From positions 1,317,001-1,381,000 of the forward strand of contig NC_083348.1 of the NCBI RefSeq assembly GCF_019175385.1: 64,000 nucleotides of DNA. The letters run 5' to 3'. The notes beneath the pieces are model-generated. The model was not told where the DNA came from and did no database searches. It saw nothing but the letters and a program-made list of their open reading frames with translations. Source of the DNA: Lycium barbarum. Lineage: Eukaryota > Streptophyta > Magnoliopsida > Solanales > Solanaceae. Made by a program: the position numbers and the translations under genes. Within the stretch, counting starts at the first letter, position 1; each line of letters opens with the position of its first letter. Shown here piece after piece: positions 35,642 through 46,646 of the stretch.

Positions 35642-36034
35642 TCATTCTTTGGGCAATTTGCACGATTACCCTTTGTTGGGGGTGGTCTTTAGTTTTTACC
35701 CCTCAAATTGTTGGTCTTTAATTTTTGCCGTTCGCCTAAAATACCCCGAGATTTTGAGTTCAAACCCCGGCTTAATAACAAAAATTAAAAAAAATCGCAA
35801 GGCAAGGCTTTACAAGAAGTTCTGCCTTATGCGACAGGCTTTTCCTTAAGGCATAACTAAAAGTCTGCCGGAAATGGCAGAATTTTGCCTTATAAGGTAA
35901 ACTTTTAGTTATGCCTTAAGGAAAAGTTCCGCCTTATGGGACATACTTTTAGTTATGCTTTAACTAAAAGTCTGTCCCATAAGGCAGAACTTTTACTTAA
36001 GAAATAACTAAAAGTTTTCCTTATAAGGTAAAGT

Positions 36035-39000
36035 TGTTATATCCTGTATTTTGCGTATTCGGATAATTCAAGATAATTGCGGGAAGTTAAGGGCAAGGCT
36101 ATATTTTTTACCTTGTTTAGCACACAAGTTGTTCATGAAAGTTTTGATGTGGAAATGTTAAGAAAGACTAGGGGCAAAAAGGGAAATTCGCAAGATGACT
36201 CATAGAAAAATGGAGGAAGGCTAAGGGTAAATTTGGAATTTGAAAATAATTTTTCATGAATTCCAAAACAAAAAAAAAAAAAAAAAAAAGGGTCTTGGAG
36301 CAAAAGGGGCCAAGTGGGCCGTCCACAGGGTGTGGGCCTTGGCCCACATGGAATTAAAATAAATAGCCCTAAAAGATGACTTATTACTCATATTACTCAT
36401 CTTTTTCACCTTAGAAGATTGGAGAAACTTGGAGAAAAATGGAGAAGGCCATTCGGCCATGGAGCAAAAAAATGAACTCTTGGAAATTTTGATCAAAAAA
36501 ATATTTTCTTCTAGCTTTTCTACCAATTGGAAGGTCCTTATTAACATGGAGGAGTTGTTGAAGCAAATAAAGCACTATTTGTTGCAAGACCATGATTCTA
36601 GCCAAGTGGGAAATTAAGTGGAAAATGTAAGGTTTACTCCTCTTTTATATGTTATGGATGGTTTGTATGTGTTGTAGAGTGTAGAAATGAATGAAATTCA
36701 TGAAAATATGAGTGTTGGGTTGAAGCCGTGTGGATGGTTGTTTTGTGTAGAAGTGATGAATTAATTTTACTTAGTATTTTAGTGGTTGTTGTTGTAGATT
36801 CTATGGTGCAAATGAAGGTTTAATGCTTCAAATTGGTATTGAAATTGTTTGTGGTTTGTTGGAGAAGTTAATGTGATTTGAATGTAGTTTCTTGTATTTA
36901 TGGAGAATAATGTTGCTAGCATGTGAATTGTTGATGTAGTTTATGAATTTGGAAGGAAAGAAAATATGTTGTCATTGTTCTTGTTGAATTTGGAAGGTTT
37001 CGGGTGAAGTGGTATGTTGGTTGAATTGTTTGAAGTGTTCTTGAATCATGTTAGAATGATTTCGGATTAATACTTGAATGTGAAATCATCGATGTTAGCT
37101 TGACTAGGTGTGGTTGAATTGAATGTAAGAGGAATGCCGTCGAATTGTGTAGAAAGGATTGCGAGTGATAGAATGCATTTGAAATAATTGTTGAAGTTGG
37201 AGATATGATTGTTGGTATTGTTGTTGATAATTTGGCAGAGTTGAATTCTCGGATTTGTTGTTGATAAATTGGCCGAGTTAGATTCTCGGGGATGATGTAT
37301 TTACAGGGGAAATGCTGCCGAAATTTCGGCAGAATATAAATGAATTCATTTGAAGGACTAAGACAAGCATATGTCGATGAGTCTAATGATTATGTCAATT
37401 CTCTTGAATATAGATTAGCAAGTTTGGACGAATGAGCGTAGCTAATTGGACGTGGGACAGGTATGTAAAGCTTACCTTTTCTTTCTTTTGGCATGTCCTA
37501 GAGCTAAGTAAACTGTGATACTTATCTTGGGGTAACTCTATTCTTGATTCCGAGCTTGTTAATGATTCTTATTCACTTCTTGATGCGAGTATACTTAGTA
37601 TAGCCGAGCTTATTATATGATTGAATAACAAGAAAAATCTAAAGAGTTCTGTAAGTGGTAATGTCCCTAACTTTCGTAGACGGTCTCGGATTGTTTGAAA
37701 ATGGTTGTAGAGGTTCCTATAATGAATAACGTTCATAACTTTCATGCGCTAACTCGGATTGTTTTGGAAATGCTCGTAGAGGTTTCTATAATGAACGATG
37801 TCCATAACGATATTTGAAAGGTACTTGGTATGATTGTTGCTTTAATTTTCCAAAAATAGCTTCTGAAACTTTCGTAGAAGGTTCTGTACTTCAGACGCTC
37901 ATAACTATCTTATACTAAGCCGGATTGGCCCGAAACTTGTTTCTGAGTCTTCAGGCGTCGGTAAGTATAATTATACATCGAGTCCTAAAAGTTGATTTAT
38001 GTGCATTTAGTTTCCTACTACTCTGTTCGTGCATATGGTTGTTAAATTTCTTATACTAACTCGGATTTACTTGAGACGTGTTTGTGGTTTACTAATGATT
38101 TCAAGAAAATTAGTTTTGTACTAAATGAAACATAAAGTCGATTTCCAAAACCACTCCGAAGGGGGTGCGAGATTTTACTATTTGTTTCATTTACGATTTT
38201 ATGTTTACACTCCATAGCGGTATCTCGTTGTATTGATATTTGTGGATTGTGTAGTGCAGACACCATCATTAGTATTACGTCGCAAGTGGCATGCCCGAAG
38301 GGGCCAGGACCAGTATTATTATGTCACGAGCGGCATGCCCGAAGGGGCTAGGACTATTATTATGTCGCAAGCAGCATGCCCGAAGGGGCCACGACTAGTA
38401 TTATTATGTTGCAAGCGGCATGCCCGAAGGGGCCATCATCATTATTAATATGTCGGGATCGGCATGCCCGAAGGGGCCAGGGTAGTATTATGTCGGAACC
38501 GGCCTGCCCGAAGGGGCCATCATCATTATTATTATGTCGGAACCGGCATGCCCGAAGGGGCCAGGACTAAAATTGTTATGCCGGCGGCATGCCCGAAGGG
38601 GCCATCATTGTTACTATGTCGGAAGCGGCCGTCCGAAGGGACCATTATGATACTATTTTCTCATAGTGTATTCTAGAATTTGGGTATGCTGTACTTACAT
38701 TGTGTATGCTAGAAGGCGTGTAAGGCACTTTATGGCACGGTTCAAAATGTTGTTCCAGGTTACTCCGGGTTGTCTCTAAACTGGTTACTGTTACGCTTTT
38801 CATTGTTTATGATTCAGTGATGCTTTACATATTCAGTACATATTCCGTACTGACTCCCTTTCTTCGGGGGCTGCGTTTCATGCCACGCAGGTACACCAGA
38901 TGAGTAGAAGACTTTGCTAAAGGTGTTCCAGCGGGATTGGCGAGCTCCATCTCAGTTCGGAGTATTGCCGGGTCAAAGTACTTACGTCAGGGTATTTTGT

Positions 39001-39293
39001 ATATGTTAGAGACTTTGCAGACAGTGTCCTGTGGATAGGGCGTCGAGAAGTGCGAATCATTTATAGATGTTAAAAGAGTATGTATTTTCAAATGATTTCA
39101 GTTGGTATAAAGTACGTAAGTGATTGAAAGTTTTTCATAATGTGTATAGAGATAATGATCTTTATTTGGAAAAGTTCCATGTTTTTAAAAGTTTTTGAAA
39201 TGACAGGTTTTGGTAAAGCGAACGTTTAAGGGTTCGCTCGACTCTGATGAGAGTCGAGTGCCCATCATGCCCTATCAAGATGAGGGTGTGATA
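36035..39293 (+). mobile_element. Solo LTR of a gypsy element (3.3 kb) inside the foldback
   Basis: Start TGTTATATCCTG and end GGGTGTGATA; the final CA has become TA. The 5-bp duplication AAAGT is perfect (36030-36034 and 39294-39298). A TATA-like AAATAAATAGCCC lies near 36357. The 3' half has a nine-unit tandem array (38283-38645). It is followed by the conserved block TTTACATATTCAGTACATATTCCGTACTGAC (in part near 38825), shared with the other long LTRs. No internal region remains. Confidence 0.88.
38283..38645. repeat. Tandem array, nine units of about 38-46 bp
   Basis: Each unit contains GGCATGCCCGAAGGGGCC followed by a variable ATTATTATGTCG(G/C)AA spacer. The eighth and ninth units are degenerate. 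Read in frame it gives repeated MPEGA or CPKGP strings, but there is no start context, and the frames change with spacer length. I take it as LTR sequence, not a gene. Confidence 0.9.
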
Positions 39294-39715
39294 AAAGTCT
39301 ATGCCTTAACGAAAAGTTCCGCCTTATGAGACAAACTTTTAGTTGTAGGCATAACTAAAAGTCTGCCCATAAGGTAAAACTTTTCTTTAAGACATAACTA
39401 AAAGTTTATCTTATAAGGCAAAGTCTATACCTTAAGGCAAAGGATGCCGTATAAGGCAAAACTTTTTGCAAAGCCTTGCGTTGCAATATTTTATTTTATT
39501 TTTACTAAGTAGGAGTTCGAACCTAGAATCTCAGGGTATTTTTAGCTACCTTTTCAAGCTAAGGGCAAAACTTAAAGACCAGCAATTTGAGGGGCAAAAT
39601 TTCCCCAAAAGCATGGAAATCCGCGCAAAAAAATGTCACTCTTTAGTAAAAAAAAAATTCAGCTTTTTGAATAATGTATATAATTGTATTCGTCCTCTAA
39701 CTCCCACTTATTATA

Positions 39716-40906
39716 GGAAAATTTACTTGTCATAGCTACTTCTAAGACCTATTTATGAATAATAACTACCTTTGATTTTATTTATTGTTCATAACTAAAA
39801 TATTTTCTTAAATTACACATCATAACTAGTGTGCTGTATTTCACAAATTTCTCTTTTAAATTGATTTTCTCTCACCTCTCAAATTTATTTCTCCCTCCCC
39901 CTTCTCTTTCTCTCTCTCTGTTCCCTCTCCTGCCCCCAGATCTGTCAAATCTATTTCCCTTGCCTGATTCCTTCAAATATGTCAAGTTACTTCATCAGGA
40001 AAATTGTTCAAGATTGTGACAGTGGAAGTGTCAGAATGACAAGAACTAGTAACAGAACTCTTCTTGATGGCATAGAGCACATAATCTCTGCAATCCTCGT
40101 CGAATTTCTGAAGAATAACACTAGAGAGCTCATACCCCTTCTCGATTTAGTTATGGAGGCAACTCTTTACTGTTGATGTTGCTATAAATCAGATTCCTTT
40201 GAAACTTCTAAGTTTCTCTGATTTACAAATCTCTGAAGAAAAGGAGTGACGTTTTGGTTTGTTCTTTACTTTTTCGACACTGCCATTTCTTCTCCGCGGT
40301 GGCAGCGGTGGTTCACCGGTGGTTAAACGCATACTCCACCTCCGATGAGAGTTGTGGAGCTTCATGCTCACCAAGTGTTTGATAAAATGCTTCAGTATAT
40401 TTCGTTGTATTTCAATGTATTTCTAATTTATGAAACAATTTTCTGATATATTTCATTGTATTCCATTGTATATATGCATACTACAATTTTATATTTCTTA
40501 AACAATCAACCATATTTCATTGTATTCCAGTGTATATTTTTCTGTATTTGGAAGTATTTCTAAAAGTTTGGAATGGAGTAATTTGGAGAGAGAAACGTGG
40601 GTTATTATGGAACTTCAACAGTTATGCGTGATACATGATTGATTTAATTTGACTTACCATTTAAAATGAAAGAAGAGAATCTGTTCCATAGATACATCCT
40701 ATTTTGACTCTGCCAGATTTTGTATTTCAGTGTATTTCAAAAATGCGAACTCAGCCGAACTTTATATTTCCGTGTATTTCCCTGTATTTCAAAAACGCGA
40801 AATACAACAGAAATATAACAAAAACTAGCTACGATTTGTAAATATAGAAAAAGTAGCTATAAATTATTAGAAATTGTTAAAAGGTAGCTGTTTATGTAAG
40901 TTTCCC
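39716..40906. mobile_element. Mutator-like MITE with 9-bp duplication
   Basis: The 9-mer CTTATTATA flanks both sides (39707-39715 and 40907-40915). The ends are inverted: GGAAAATTTACTTGTCATAGCTAC on the left in part, and the complement GGGAAACTTACATAAACAGCTACC on the right. The 9-bp size fits Mutator-like elements. Inside are a 65-codon + frame (39979-40176), a GC-richer segment near 40290-40330, and repeated TTTC(A/C)(G/T)TGTATTTC steps at 40400-40560 and 40725-40800. The mixed content suggests possible capture of host sequence. Confidence 0.78.
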
Positions 40907-40915
40907 CTTATTATA

Positions 40916-41170
40916 ACTACTACTAGAGGGGCGTGGCCGGTGGTGAACACGGGCCCAACATAGTAAGTTCGTTCCCTATACACAAAGTATTGCTGCATAT
41001 TATTCCGCTATTTAAGCCACAAATTGAAAGTAATCAATTTATTCACGTTATGAGTATGTTTTAGAGAAAGGGATGAGGGTAGAAACAAAGTTATTTCATT
41101 CAAGCATTCGGACACTATACGCAATACTTAACCATCGACAAAAGAATAGACATCAAATTTTAACACAACT

Positions 41171-41204
<34 letters not shown>

Positions 41205-41817
41205 AAAGAAGAATGCTCAAGAAGTTGTTAGGAACACGCCGTATTTACAGTCTACCATTCAAATTCTAGTGGTGTTATAACTTCCGTGATTGTCCACTGT
41301 GCATGTACAACATCTACTCCTTGCGCATCTGCTTTTCAGTGCCCAGACATTACTATTTATTGTTCCTGCAAATTATTGAAAAGGGAACACACCAGAAATA
41401 GTCGGGGCAAATTCCTGTTAAGTGTATCAACTTCACTATCTGCGCAGATTGCATATTCATATCAAGATGGTAAAATCAAAAGATTTAGACAGAAGAAAGT
41501 TAAGTACTGTAGTTCTTTAAAAGTCAACTTTCATCTTTAATATGTGAACTTTTGTTTTTATTAACCAAAATACGTCAATAAAAGGAGAAGAAAACTAAAT
41601 TACACATGCGGTCTCAATCACACTGTTTCCCTTTTCGGCTACCTTTAATAGGAAACAACTTAAAATATCATGGATAGATTTTTCTTTTTCCTTTTTCCTG
41701 CTAAAGATCATATACTTTACTATGAAGTTTGTTTTACTAAGTTAAAAGGTTAGCAATTCAGCTATCTAAATTACTGCATTTAGACATTGTAGCTTTTGTA
41801 TCTAATAAAACGATAAT
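40916..41817. other. Non-element sequence, possible minus-strand exon
   Basis: A poly-A run of 31 bases lies at 41172-41202. On the minus strand, GCGCAG at 41440-41445 could be a splice acceptor. It would be followed by about 27 open codons (SEVDTLNRNLPRLFLVC and more) and a stop at 41357-41359. I do not recognise the protein. Evidence for a real exon is weak. Confidence 0.25.
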
Positions 41818-43051
41818 CAGAGGCGGATCTAGGATTTGAAGGTGGCGGGTGCCACAATATTTTTCAATTTACATCTTGTTAGGAACGTGTATTTGAGTCG
41901 GGTTCATCTCTTTTTAGTTTATTCGGGTCAACTTAATAGCTTTTTTTTTATTTACAAATATGAAAATTACATCTCAAAAATCAAGAAACGAATATAACTA
42001 ACATCTTAAACGAGGAATCACACTCATTAACACTCATTAACAATAGAAGTAAAATCAACATTTTCACCGAAGGACTTGCATCTCTTATGTATATTAAAAA
42101 ATGAATTTGCACAAGTAAAATAACATCTTCAATAAGGGAATTACACCAATCAAAATAAGAAAAATAATAGAAAACTCTTCAATAGGTAAATACACCCCAT
42201 AAGTAAATGTAGAATTAGATAAACTACAAGTTCTCAACAATAAATCATAAATTTCATGTTTTTTCTAATCAGTGCTTACGAAGTTTCTATCACAATTTAA
42301 GTAGTAGAGTGATTTAAATTGAATTTAACAATTATAGAATAGCATAAATTTTTATAATACACTCCCTCCGTCCATTTTTATTTGTCCATTATAATAAAGT
42401 TATATGTCCACTTTTACTTGTAAGTTATATAGTTTGAAAAACCAAGACATAATTTACCATTTTATACCTATTTTACCCTTATTAGTAAGTACTCCAATTC
42501 ATTTCTCATTTTATTTATTACTTATTAAGAGTGTCCCAAGTCAAATATAGATAAGTAAACATGGATAGAGAGAGTAATAAACAAAAGAAATTATTAAAAA
42601 AAAATGAATTTTGATCTCAATCCAAAATTCCCATTAAAATTCAAGTTTTTCGATTTAAATACTCACAGATTTGAGATTAAGAGAAATGCTTAATTTAAGG
42701 GATTTTGAATTTCTATTTGTTTGTTCTCGCTAAAGATCGTACAGATAAAATAATAGAAAAGAGAAAAGGCAATATAAATAATAAAGATAAATAGAAAATT
42801 GGGAGGGCCGAAAAGGGAATTACTGGTACAAAGGAAGTAAAAAGCGTAAAGAAAAACGAGAATCGGAAAATGTTAAAGATATATTCAAACTTGTGTCTAC
42901 CAGCCGTGACACCTTTGTCTAATTTACGATTGGGGATGGCAGGATCAAATATTTAACCTAATTTAAGCAAATTACAACATAAGTATATAGAAAAATTATT
43001 AATCGAGGGGGTGTCATGCCGCCCCCACCCCAAAGGGTGGATCCGGCCCTG
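41818..43051. mobile_element. Non-autonomous hAT element with nested Stowaway
   Basis: The ends are CAGAGGCGGATCTAGG (left) and the complement CAGGGCCGGATCCACC (right). The 8-bp ACGATAAT is perfect on both sides (41810-41817 and 43052-43059). CAG-ended inverted repeats and an 8-bp duplication identify hAT. At 1234 bp it has no transposase frame. A Stowaway MITE lies inside at 42360-42574. Confidence 0.88.
42360..42574. mobile_element. Stowaway (Tc1/mariner) MITE
   Basis: The left end is CACTCCCTCCGTCCATTTTT; the complement of the right end is CTCTCTCTATCCATG. TA lies on both sides (42358-42359 and 42575-42576). CTCCCTCCGT ends and a TA duplication are standard for plant Stowaway MITEs. It is nested in the hAT element, so it inserted later. 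Confidence 0.82.
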
Positions 43052-43059
43052 ACGATAAT

Positions 43060-44237
43060 GAACGCTACTTTTAAGTAAATATTAAAGATGAAGATACAGA
43101 GGGATGGAGTACATGACCTCTCAGACCTGCTTTGCCATTAGCCTCACTGCTAGTATTAATAATTTGAGTTACTCTTGCCGGGAAAAAGCGTGTTATATTT
43201 AATATTATTGACTTGAGATTATCAATTCAATAAATCAAAAGCTGAACAAGAATACTTTAAGCAAAGCCTATCCCATATGCAAAATCATATAAAATGTGGA
43301 AACTTCTTCATTGGATATTATCCGTGTATCAAACAATCACATAATACCTCGTTGAGGGAATGAGAATCAAGAGCGAAAAGCTACATGCTATCCTCTCAAT
43401 CCCAGAATATTGATATGATAAAATCTATGGTGTCAAGCTATTGCTTTCCACAACCATATCAGAATTTGCAATTCAAATACTACAAAAATAACAGAAGAAG
43501 CTAAGTCACTTACAAAAGTTGAATCTAGAGGTGAAGTGTTCTCTTAGTTTTGTATCCCAATACTTGTAACTTTTATCCAAGAACAACTACTTAATACAAA
43601 TACAACACCATAATCTGTCACTAACCATTATCAGAACAAAAAACAGAGCATTACGATTCTTTTTTTAAGAAAAAGGGACCCAAAATTTAACGGACCCGCA
43701 AAAGGTAAGTGAAATTGTACCTGAAGGGCTTGAAAATTAGAGAATCTGAAGTCAACCCTCTCCCATGGTTTGGCCCGCTTGTTGTTCTGCTTCTAGAACT
43801 TGATTGTTTTTCTCTTTGTCACTTTCCCTCGCTCGACACTATTAATTATTATTAAGCGAGCAAGGATCAAAAAGTACTAATTGGTGAGTATACCAAACGT
43901 CTTTCGATTGCAAAGGACTTAAATACATCAGAACTTGAAACTCTTCAGACTAACACATAGTATATATTAGTACAAAGATTTAGAATATGAAATTAAAAAT
44001 CGTACCGTGAGATTAGGAATGACAATCAGAATGTAATAGTCTAAAATTCTAAATAGATTATTTCATTAACAAATACTTTGCATAATACCGTTTAAATAAC
44101 TATGATCCACGGTCACAAATTAAAATATTAGCTCAAAGCAATACATCCCTCAAGCTCACCAAGTTTTCTAACTGTTCAAGGTGAAAGCCAGACCTCCGTG
44201 GTCAGAAGTATTTCTCATTACTTCATCAAAGTTCCCC
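43060..44237. other. Non-element sequence, possible 5' exon on the minus strand
   Basis: The minus strand near 43830-43720 reads like a purine-rich leader ending in CCCTTCAG followed by GTACAATTTC, a plausible donor. The only ATG there opens a five-codon frame. No downstream coding exon could be joined to it. Otherwise nothing is identified. Confidence 0.2.
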
Positions 44238-44429
44238 TTTACGTAAATGAGTCCGGAGCCAAAATGGCGTATTTTTGCAGCCATTAGCCCAAAATAGTAT
44301 GCTTTTTTTTTTAGACCAAAATGGGTATTTCGTTAGATAACCAACGAAATACCCACACACTGTTCCGGTGCCGAATAAATTGTTGCATTTCGCTACACAT
44401 GTAGCGAAATGCAACAAATTATTATTATT

Positions 44430-45091
44430 ATTATTATTATTTGCATTTCGTTGTGCAATTCACGAAATAGGTTTTTTTTTTTTTTTTTTTTTTTGCAATT
44501 CGTGAAAGAAACTGTGTGTGCATGCAATTGACCTCATTTTTTAGTGAATTGCATTTAGTTGTGCAATTCACGAAATATGCTCTTTTTTTTTTTTTTTTTT
44601 GCAATTCGTGAAACTAATGAAAAAATTTGTTTTTTTTTTTTTTGCATTTCGTGAATTGGTCAACGAAATAGACTTATTTTTTTTTTGCATTTCGTGAATT
44701 GGTCAACGAAATAGACTTATTTTTTTTTTGCATTTCGTGAATTGATCAACGAAATAGGTTTTTTTTTTTTTTTTTTGCATTTCGTGAAATTAATGAAAGA
44801 AACTGTTTTTGTTTTGCATTTCGTGAATCAATGAACGAAATAGACTTTTTTTTTTTCATTGACCAATAAGAAATAGACCTTTTTTTTTTTTTTGCATTTC
44901 TGCATTTCGTGAAATTAATGAAAGAAACTGTTTTTTTTTATTTCGTTGACCAATAAGAAATAGACTTTTTTTTTTTTTTTGCATTTCGTGAATTGATCAA
45001 CGAAATAGTTTTTTTTTTTTTTTTGCATTTCGTGAATCAATGAACGAAATAGTTTTTTTTATTTTATTTCGTTCATCTAAAAACGAAATTG

Positions 45092-45172
<81 letters not shown>

Positions 45173-45270
45173 ATTTCGTTGATATACCAACGAAATAGGA
45201 AATTATAATTATTATTTTTTTGCATTTCGTGTATTAAAAAACGAAATAGGATAAAAAAAATTAGTTTTAT
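44430..45270. repeat. Left array of mini-hairpin units
   Basis: At least ten units follow the plan T(8-20) GCATTTCGTGAATTGATCA ACGAAATAG, with 30-60 bp spacing. Variants differ in the loop (GAATTGGTC, GAATCAATG, GAAATTAATG). The long (TA)n run at 45095-45169 lies near the inner end. Each unit can fold on itself. Confidence 0.85.
45095..45169. repeat. (TA)n microsatellite, left arm
   Basis: About 37 TA units between two ATTTCG...CGAAAT hairpins. Its mirror in the right arm is about 46498-46544. Confidence 0.95.
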
Positions 45271-45680
45271 CTTATATGTCGAGAAAATTAGTCAGCTTTA
45301 TTTTCAAAAATTGAAACCACATAAGTGAAATTAACATTCACAGCTACATTACTCCGAAATTTTTATGTTGAAGTCTATTGCGCATCATCATATTATAAGT
45401 AAAGAAAACTGAAAATTTCCCGCCAATTTGGGGGAAAATTAAAATTGGAAGGGAAAAAAGAGGTTTTCTAGAAAATCGTCCCGGCTTACGGCGGTTTTCG
45501 CTGCTAGATCTCGGAAAAATATGCAAAATCAAAAAAATATTGCATAAATCGGATATCCGAGCGCAAAGTTATGACTGTTTAAAGTTTCACCAATTTACAA
45601 CTACTCTTTCACCAATTTATAACTACTATTTCTCCTATATTTTTTAACTATGTTTTTATCTAATTGAATTAGATTTATAT

Positions 45681-45784
45681 TCAAAATAAAGTTATGTTTT
45701 GATTAAAAAATAAAACACTTAAACCTAAAGTTTCCAAACAAAACAAGCGTGTTATTTTTTAATCAAAACATAACTTTATTTTAG
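45681..45784. repeat. Near-perfect inverted repeat, about 34-bp arms
   Basis: AAAATAAAGTTATGTTTTG (from 45681) has its complement CAAAACATAACTTTATTTT (ending 45784), and the match continues inward through ATTAAAAAATAA.ACAC. The loop is about 30 bp. A weaker inverted repeat on ATCCACTTT and AAAGTGGAT follows at about 45815-45935. Both lie in the central part of the large palindrome. Confidence 0.85.
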
Positions 45785-46037
45785 AATTTTTTTTTTAAAC
45801 ACGCTTCTTTTAAAAAAATCCACTTTATAAATTATCATAGCTTTTTATAAAGTTAAAAAAATTATATTTTCATAATTTTATTTTAGGAAACTTAAAAAAA
45901 AAAACACGAAAAAGTGGATTTAAAAAAAGAAGGAAAAACTATATTATTTTTGAATTTTGTGATTTTAATTGGTGTAATTACGAGTTGATATTTTTTCTTG
46001 TACATGCAAATAGGTATGTTATTTATATAAATGAAAT

Positions 46038-46116
<79 letters not shown>

Positions 46117-46314
46117 CCTATTTCATTGATATATGAATGAAATATAAAAAAAAATATTCCAATTATTTTCCTCTTTCGTTTTTATATAAACGAAATACAA
46201 AAATAAAATAAAATGTTTATCCTATTTCATTGGAATATAAACGAAATGCAAAAAAATAAATAAATATATATATATATATATAATTTCCTATTTCGTTGGA
46301 ATATAACCGAAATG

Positions 46315-46372
<58 letters not shown>
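46038..46372. repeat. Right-arm (TA)n tracts and hairpins
   Basis: (TA)n runs lie at about 46040-46111, 46264-46282 and 46318-46372; a further run is at 46498-46544. They alternate with ATTTC(G/A)TTGGAATATAA-type hairpins. They mirror the left-arm organisation and give meaningless I-Y frames. Confidence 0.9.
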
Positions 46373-46375
<3 letters not shown>

Positions 46376-46494
46376 TTTTCCAATTTCGTTTTTATATGAA
46401 CGAAATATTTTTTTTTATCCTATTTCATTTTTTAATACACAAAATGCAAAAAAAAAATATATAATTTCCTATTTCGTTGGTATATCAACGAAAT

Positions 46495-46547
<53 letters not shown>

Positions 46548-46611
46548 CAATTTCGTTTTTAGATGAACGAAATAAAATAAAAAAACTATTCCGTTCATTG
46601 ATTCACGAAAT

Positions 46612-46646
<35 letters not shown>

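Larger units (their letters stand above)
35651..39635. mobile_element. Second foldback MITE, split by a solo LTR
   Basis: The left arm starts GGGCAATTTGCACGATTACC; the complement of the right arm ends in a matching TTTTTGCGCGGATT. Both arms share CCCCTCAAATTG and GGTTCGAAC/GAGTTCAAAC blocks with the element at 1451-2034. Flanking 9-mers TCATTCTTT (35642-35650) and TCACTCTTT (39636-39644) differ by one base, which suggests a 9-bp duplication of Mutator type. Near the centre, units like AAGGCAGAACTTTTAGTTATG alternate in direct and inverted order. Without the 3259-bp LTR insertion and its duplication the element is about 720 bp. Confidence 0.7.

Noticed and set aside
38283..38645. Array with regular spacing, considered as CRISPR
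   Set aside because: This is plant nuclear DNA, the spacers are similar to each other, and unit length varies. No associated genes exist.
38233..38676. Repeated MPEGA/CPKGP frames that look like a repeat protein
   Set aside because: Three overlapping frames all read through a tandem DNA array inside an LTR; there is no start context and the spacers shift frame.
43066..43200. tRNA-like phrase (CTCTCAGACCTGCTTTGCCA)
   Set aside because: No cloverleaf, no A-box and B-box pair at proper distance.
46296..46562. 88-residue frame in the large palindrome
   Set aside because: Low-complexity translation of (TA)n and poly-T.
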